DNA from: Lacihabitans sp. LS3-19
GTDB taxonomy: Bacteria; Bacteroidota; Bacteroidia; Cytophagales; Spirosomataceae
Assembly (NCBI RefSeq): GCF_024343575.1
Contig: NZ_RJUA01000010.1
Coordinates: 1 to 64,000, forward strand
Direction of reading: 5' to 3'
Length of the DNA: 64,000 nt
Under the pieces are notes generated by a model. The model had not been told where the DNA came from. It did not search any database and saw nothing but the letters and a program-made list of their open reading frames with translations. Both the position numbers and the translations under genes were made by a program. Each line of letters starts with the position of its first letter. Positions within the stretch are counted from its first letter, which is position 1. Positions 60,153 through 64,000 of this stretch are shown one piece after another.

Positions 60153-60621
60153 GATTAAGATAAGGGGTTATGATGAAAAAAATATGAATACAATTTATTA
60201 ATAATTCAAAGTTTAAACAAGATTTAGACTATAATTTACAAAAAAGTAACACAAAACTTTACCTATACAAAGATTAATAATCAACAAGTTAAACATTATT
60301 TCAAATCAAATAAATAGTACAAAAGATTTTTTTTTGGTTTTTATAAGAATGTCACCTTTAAATTATATTAAAAAAACCATTAAAGACAAAAAACGGAATT
60401 CTTGAAATCCTTGAATAAAAATCTCACTTAACATTTAAGATATGCTAAATGAATAACTCAAGAACTAGGTAACTCAAATAATAACCTTAGAGAATTCTAT
60501 TGTTTCACCTTCTATATTACTTATGAGAAGGAATCAGACATTCCATTTTTACTTCAAAGAAAACAATATTCAAAAAAAAAAGAGGCCCTAAGACCTCTTT
60601 TCAATATTATAGAAATTTCTA
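60153..60621. other. 469-bp AT-rich spacer
   Basis: It lies between the rho 3' end and the OmpA-like gene. It holds the rho terminator at its left... (high-coordinate) end, 60572-60603, and presumably the promoter of the OmpA pair near 60153-60260. I see no convincing gene, repeat or RNA in the remaining roughly 300 bases. Confidence 0.5.
60572..60603 (-). terminator. Terminator after rho
   Basis: On the minus strand AAGAGG, loop TCTTAGGG, CCTCTT is followed by eight or more T residues, 19 bp beyond the rho stop. Confidence 0.85.
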
Positions 60622-62367
60622 CTATCTATTCATTGTCATCAAGAACTCTTGATTGGTTTTGGTGCCTTTCATTTTTGAAAGTAAAAACTCCATGGTTTCC
60701 ATTGGATTCATGTCGGCCATATATTTCCTTAACAACCAAACTCTTTGTAATTCGTCTTTGTCCATCAACAAGTCTTCACGTCTTGTACCCGATGCAAGAA
60801 TATCAATAGAAGGATAAACTCGTTTATTTGCAAGCCTACGATCTAATTGAAGCTCCATGTTACCAGTACCTTTGAACTCTTCAAATATAACTTCGTCCAT
60901 TTTAGAACCTGTATCTATCAAAGCAGTGGCAACTATAGTCAATGAGCCGCCATTTTCAATTTTACGAGCAGCTCCGAAGAAACGTTTTGGTTTATGCAAT
61001 GCATTGGCATCAACACCGCCTGAAAGTATTTTTCCGGAAGAAGGCATCACCGTGTTATAAGCACGTGCCAAACGTGTAATTGAATCTAATAATATAACTA
61101 CGTCATGTCCTGACTCCACAAGTCTTTTGGCTTTTTCTAATACCAAATTCGAAACTTTCACGTGCTTTTCAGCAGTCTCATCAAATGTGGAAGATATGAC
61201 CTCAGCTCTTACGCTCCTTTGCATATCCGTAACCTCCTCAGGCCTTTCGTCTATCAAAAGTATTATTAGATAAATTTCAGGGTGATTTATGGTAATTGCG
61301 TTGGCAATTTCTTTTAAAAGGACCGTTTTACCAGTCTTAGGCTGGGCAACTATCATACCTCTTTGTCCTTTACCTATTGGAGAAAACAAGTCCAAAACAC
61401 GGGTAGACATTACATCCGAACGTGTACTAAGATTAATTTTTTCTTGAGGAAAAAGTGGCGTAAGATATTCAAAAGGTATCCTATCACGAATTTCTTCAGT
61501 AGTTTTTCCATTTACAGAAAGTACTTTTAACAATGCAAAATACTTTTCACCATCTTTAGGCGGACGAATGGAGCCATGAATTGTATCACCCGTCTTTAAT
61601 CCGAAAAGTTTAATTTGGGAAGGTGAAACGTAGATATCGTCTGGACTAGCTAAATAATTATAATCTGCTGAACGTAAAAACCCATAGCTTCCTTCGCTCA
61701 TTATTTCCAAAACTCCGATATTTTCTATCAGACCATCGAATTCTTTAACTAGGTTATTAAACTGTTTTTTTATTGAACGTCCGTAATCTTCCTTTCTTTT
61801 TACTTCTTGTGTTTGCTCTTTCGTCAAGGCCTCCTCTCCTGGTAAGCCTAAATCTTCATCTGTAATATCTGGAATTTCCTCTATTAAATCAGAAATATCA
61901 ACCTCATCTACTACATCAATTTCAGGTATTTCATTCGATATTTCTGAAACTACTTCTTTGACTACCGGCTTCTTTTCTTCTTTCTCAATCTTTTTAGGAA
62001 CTTTGGCTTCCTCTATCTCATTTCCATTTTCAGCAATACTTTCATTTTGTTCTGACATAGTATCGTCAGTATGAACCCTTGTGATACGCTTTCTCAATCT
62101 AGGCCCTTTATTTTCCGCCTCCATCGATAATGGATTTTTAGATTCTTTTGGCTGTGCAAATAGATCCTCTGTTTGAGGTTTGTTTTTTATTCCACCTTTT
62201 GGTTTAGAAACGGATAGTGGCTCTTCCGAAGCTTGTGGATTTGTATCAAGTATTTTTTGAATAATGTCTTTTTTAGCAATGCCTTTATCCAATTCTATAC
62301 CTAGTTCGGCAGAAATTTTTTTTAGTTCTGATAGAAGTTTTAGCTTCAAATCTTCTTGATTGTACAT
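60622..62367 (-). CDS. rho: Transcription termination factor Rho
   Basis: 581 residues, longer than the ~420 of E. coli Rho because of an acidic, low-complexity N-terminal insert (about 40-200), usual in Bacteroidota. The first ~30 residues form the Rho N-terminal helical domain ([19 protein letters not shown]). The RNA-binding cold-shock-like domain has [23 protein letters not shown] (shortened here) and the ATPase has Walker [19 protein letters not shown] with [15 protein letters not shown] and the R-loop [20 protein letters not shown]. It ends untranslated transcripts. Monocistronic with its own terminator. Confidence 0.97.
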   Translation of the reverse strand: MYNQEDLKLKLLSELKKISAELGIELDKGIAKKDIIQKILDTNPQASEEPLSVSKPKGGIKNKPQTEDLFAQPKESKNPLSMEAENKGPRLRKRITRVHTDDTMSEQNESIAENGNEIEEAKVPKKIEKEEKKPVVKEVVSEISNEIPEIDVVDEVDISDLIEEIPDITDEDLGLPGEEALTKEQTQEVKRKEDYGRSIKKQFNNLVKEFDGLIENIGVLEIMSEGSYGFLRSADYNYLASPDDIYVSPSQIKLFGLKTGDTIHGSIRPPKDGEKYFALLKVLSVNGKTTEEIRDRIPFEYLTPLFPQEKINLSTRSDVMSTRVLDLFSPIGKGQRGMIVAQPKTGKTVLLKEIANAITINHPEIYLIILLIDERPEEVTDMQRSVRAEVISSTFDETAEKHVKVSNLVLEKAKRLVESGHDVVILLDSITRLARAYNTVMPSSGKILSGGVDANALHKPKRFFGAARKIENGGSLTIVATALIDTGSKMDEVIFEEFKGTGNMELQLDRRLANKRVYPSIDILASGTRREDLLMDKDELQRVWLLRKYMADMNPMETMEFLLSKMKGTKTNQEFLMTMNR

Positions 62368-62561
62368 AGAAATTTTGTTTTGAAAAACAATGAAGGTTTT
62401 TAAAGTACCAATGAATACATTAAACTCTAATTTGAAAAATTTTGAATTATTCGGATTTTGAAATTACGAATTGGAAGATTTCCCTTGCAGTAATTTTGAT
62501 TTCGTCCGCAATTTTAGTGATTAAAATCCTTACCAACAAAAAAAAGTCGAGAAATTATTAA

Positions 62562-63332
62562 TTAGGACAATATTTCTCCTTCAAATACCCTAACAGCAGG
62601 CCCTTGAAGGTTGATTTCTGAAAATTCTTTTACTCCTTTAAAAGAGACATTTAATCTACCTCCTAGTGTCTGGATATTTATAGAATGAACTAAACCTTTT
62701 TTTGTAGAAGATACTATTGCGGCCGCAGTTACGCCTGTGCCACAAGAATAAGTCTCATCCTCTACTCCTCTCTCATAAGTTCTAACTTTTAGATTGTTCT
62801 GATCTAAAATCTCGACAAAATTCACATTTACACCTCCCTTTGCCATCCAATAATCCGAATATCTAATTGATGAACCTAAGGTTTTAACATCTAATTCATC
62901 CACATTTTCAACAAAAATAATTAAATGCGGAGATCCTGTATTCAAAAAATAACCATTCTCTTCATCCAAAACTTCAGATACATCAATCATACCCAAAGAA
63001 ACCTCTGAACCTTCCAATGTCGCAGTGTGTGGACCATCAACCGCAATAAAACTTGTGGAACTTTCAAAAATACCTAAATCAGCAGCAAACTTAACTGCAC
63101 ACCTGCCGCCATTACCACACATGCTACCTTCGTTTCCGTCTGCATTATAATATTTCATCTTGAAATCAAAATCTTGAGAATTCTCTATCAAAATCAAGCC
63201 ATCAGCCCCAATCCCAAATCTTCTATGGCAAAGGCTCTCGACATGTTTTGGAGAATCATCAAACCAATTTTGACGATTATCAATCATTACGAAATCGTTT
63301 CCAGTTCCTTGATATTTGTAAAACTTAGACAT
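62562..63332 (-). CDS. dapF: Diaminopimelate epimerase
   Basis: 256 residues from the ATG at 63332. A longer in-frame start at 63410 adds 26 residues from the repeat-bearing spacer and is rejected, because KFYKYQGTGNDFVMIDNR is the canonical family start. The two catalytic Cys are in GSMCGNGGRCAVKF and TYSCGTGVTAA. It converts LL- to meso-diaminopimelate for lysine and peptidoglycan synthesis. It lies between rho and rplS on the same strand, but hairpins and a terminator separate it from rplS. Confidence 0.96.
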   Translation of the reverse strand: MSKFYKYQGTGNDFVMIDNRQNWFDDSPKHVESLCHRRFGIGADGLILIENSQDFDFKMKYYNADGNEGSMCGNGGRCAVKFAADLGIFESSTSFIAVDGPHTATLEGSEVSLGMIDVSEVLDEENGYFLNTGSPHLIIFVENVDELDVKTLGSSIRYSDYWMAKGGVNVNFVEILDQNNLKVRTYERGVEDETYSCGTGVTAAAIVSSTKKGLVHSINIQTLGGRLNVSFKGVKEFSEINLQGPAVRVFEGEILS

Positions 63333-63389
63333 GAAAATGGGTTTGAAATATAAAAATGCAAATATAAAAAGAAAACTATTTAGGTGGGG

Positions 63390-63522
63390 GAAAAGTTTGC
63401 GGGGAGACAAACATTGGGCGGGGGTAATGCGGATAATGTTTGTGGGGATACAAACTTTGGCGACATAAACATTCGCAATGTTAATGTTTGTGAGGACACA
63501 AACATTGGCGACGCAAACATTA
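63390..63522. repeat. Cluster of hairpin repeats between dapF and rplS
   Basis: Three related units, starting near 63393, 63435 and 63483, each pair AATGTTTGTg-type and cACAAACATT-type arms around a 4-6 base loop. The last is perfect: AATGTTTGTG (63483-63492), AGGA, CACAAACATT (63497-63506). Short links contain TTGGCGAC or TTGGGCG. The block is G-rich compared with its surroundings, and the frames across it are not convincing genes. Confidence 0.85.
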
Positions 63523-63528
63523 GCATCA

Positions 63529-63560
63529 AAAAAAAGTCATCTCAAAGAGATGACGTTTTT
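63529..63560. terminator. Terminator after rplS
   Basis: GTCATCTC, loop AAA, GAGATGAC with a T6 run on the plus strand and an A8 run on the other side, so on the minus strand it ends in eight T residues, 55 bp past the rplS stop. Confidence 0.9.
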
Positions 63561-63608
63561 TGCACAAATTATGAAAAAGCTATTACTTAAAAACTTAAGT
63601 AATGTTAC

Positions 63609-63962
63609 TTACTTTTTTAATTCTTTGATTCTCGCAGCTTTACCATGCTTACCTCTTAGGTAGTACAATTTAGCACGACGAACCTTTCCTAACCTTAGAA
63701 CTTCGATTTTGTCAATACTTGGAGACAAAACTGGGAAGATTCTTTCAACTCCCACACCATTAGAAATTTTACGTACTGTAAAAGTTTCACCTGGAGTTCC
63801 AAAGTTTTTTCTTTGAATTACAACACCTTGGTATAACTGAATACGCTCTTTGTTACCTTCAAAAATTTTAACATACACGTTTACAGTGTCACCTGCCTTA
63901 AAATCTGGAAGTCCAGCTCTTGAGTTGCTATACTCAGATTCTACAAATTTAATTAAGTCCAT
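63609..63962 (-). CDS. rplS: 50S ribosomal protein L19
   Basis: 117 residues, full length. [49 protein letters not shown] and [19 protein letters not shown] are diagnostic for L19, which sits at the 30S-50S interface. The trmD, rimM and rpsP genes that often precede it would lie beyond the right edge; only 38 bp upstream are visible. Confidence 0.98.
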   Translation of the reverse strand: MDLIKFVESEYSNSRAGLPDFKAGDTVNVYVKIFEGNKERIQLYQGVVIQRKNFGTPGETFTVRKISNGVGVERIFPVLSPSIDKIEVLRLGKVRRAKLYYLRGKHGKAARIKELKK

Positions 63963-64000
63963 TTAATAAAAAAATTAAAATATAAAAATTATTTGATAGT

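Noticed and set aside
63384-63590. Plus-strand frame across the hairpin cluster, with a repetitive CGDTNFGDIN-type translation
   Set aside because: The repetition comes from the DNA hairpins; the frame runs through the rplS terminator and has no supported start context.

Overview
The window is about 64 kb of AT-rich chromosome from a member of the Bacteroidota, most likely a Cytophagales-type environmental heterotroph. Supporting signs are a type IX secretion (T9SS) sorting domain on a peptidase, SprB-like surface-protein repeats, exact matches to the Bacteroidota -7 promoter element TAnnTTTG, DUF5686 and DUF6029 outer-membrane proteins, a Rho factor with a long acidic N-terminal insert, and no visible Shine-Dalgarno sequences. 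The genus is not determined. No rRNA, tRNA, CRISPR array, insertion sequence or phage gene was recognised.

Bases 1-11214 are a single minus-strand gene, open past the left edge, for an exported protein of at least 3,738 residues. It has five beta-helix modules (two of them copies of each other), Ig-like/SprB-like stretches, a HYR-type domain, and at the window edge perfect 147-bp tandem repeats. Immediately upstream are a stand-alone LytTR DNA-binding protein on the same strand and a divergent NarL-type response regulator with a degenerate receiver. A 36-bp near-palindrome with 14-bp arms lies between the two regulators.

12.6-17 kb holds an M1 aminopeptidase with a T9SS tail, a TlpA-like thioredoxin, a DUF6029 barrel and a small acidic protein next to a 23-bp minisatellite. 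17-26.6 kb holds mutS, methylmalonyl-CoA epimerase, a four-gene surface-glycan group (WbsX-like, FkbM methyltransferase, two GT2 enzymes) and a DUF5686 outer-membrane protein. 26.8-32.8 kb holds a DUF2975/XRE pair, a YdeI-like protein ending in a perfect CDGSH iron-sulfur motif, an ion/osmotic cluster (DUF389, MscS, CPA1 antiporter) and two small stress-type proteins.

33-39.5 kb is a dissolved-inorganic-carbon uptake operon: an unknown small membrane protein, DabA, DabB and a SulP transporter, closed by a strong terminator. 39.6-44.6 kb holds a lipoprotein, a NamZ-type muramidase, a permuted NlpC/P60 hydrolase, an A-type Fe-S carrier, a saccharopine-dehydrogenase-like enzyme and a DUF6503-like protein. 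Then come lon, hisH-hisA-hisF with a terminator-like hairpin in the leader, a polyprenyl diphosphate synthase, a Prc/Tsp protease, an FKBP isomerase and a membrane-anchored LytTR protein.

54.7-58.5 kb is a trehalose locus (AraC regulator, MFS transporter, cytoplasmic trehalase), its last stop codon overlapping the convergent KdsC-like phosphatase. The right end carries an OmpA/helix-hairpin-helix pair, rho, dapF, a cluster of hairpin repeats and rplS. Most genes are ordinary core or accessory genes. The regions worth a second look are the giant surface protein with its regulators, the DAB locus, the CDGSH fusion and several unexplained intergenic repeats.
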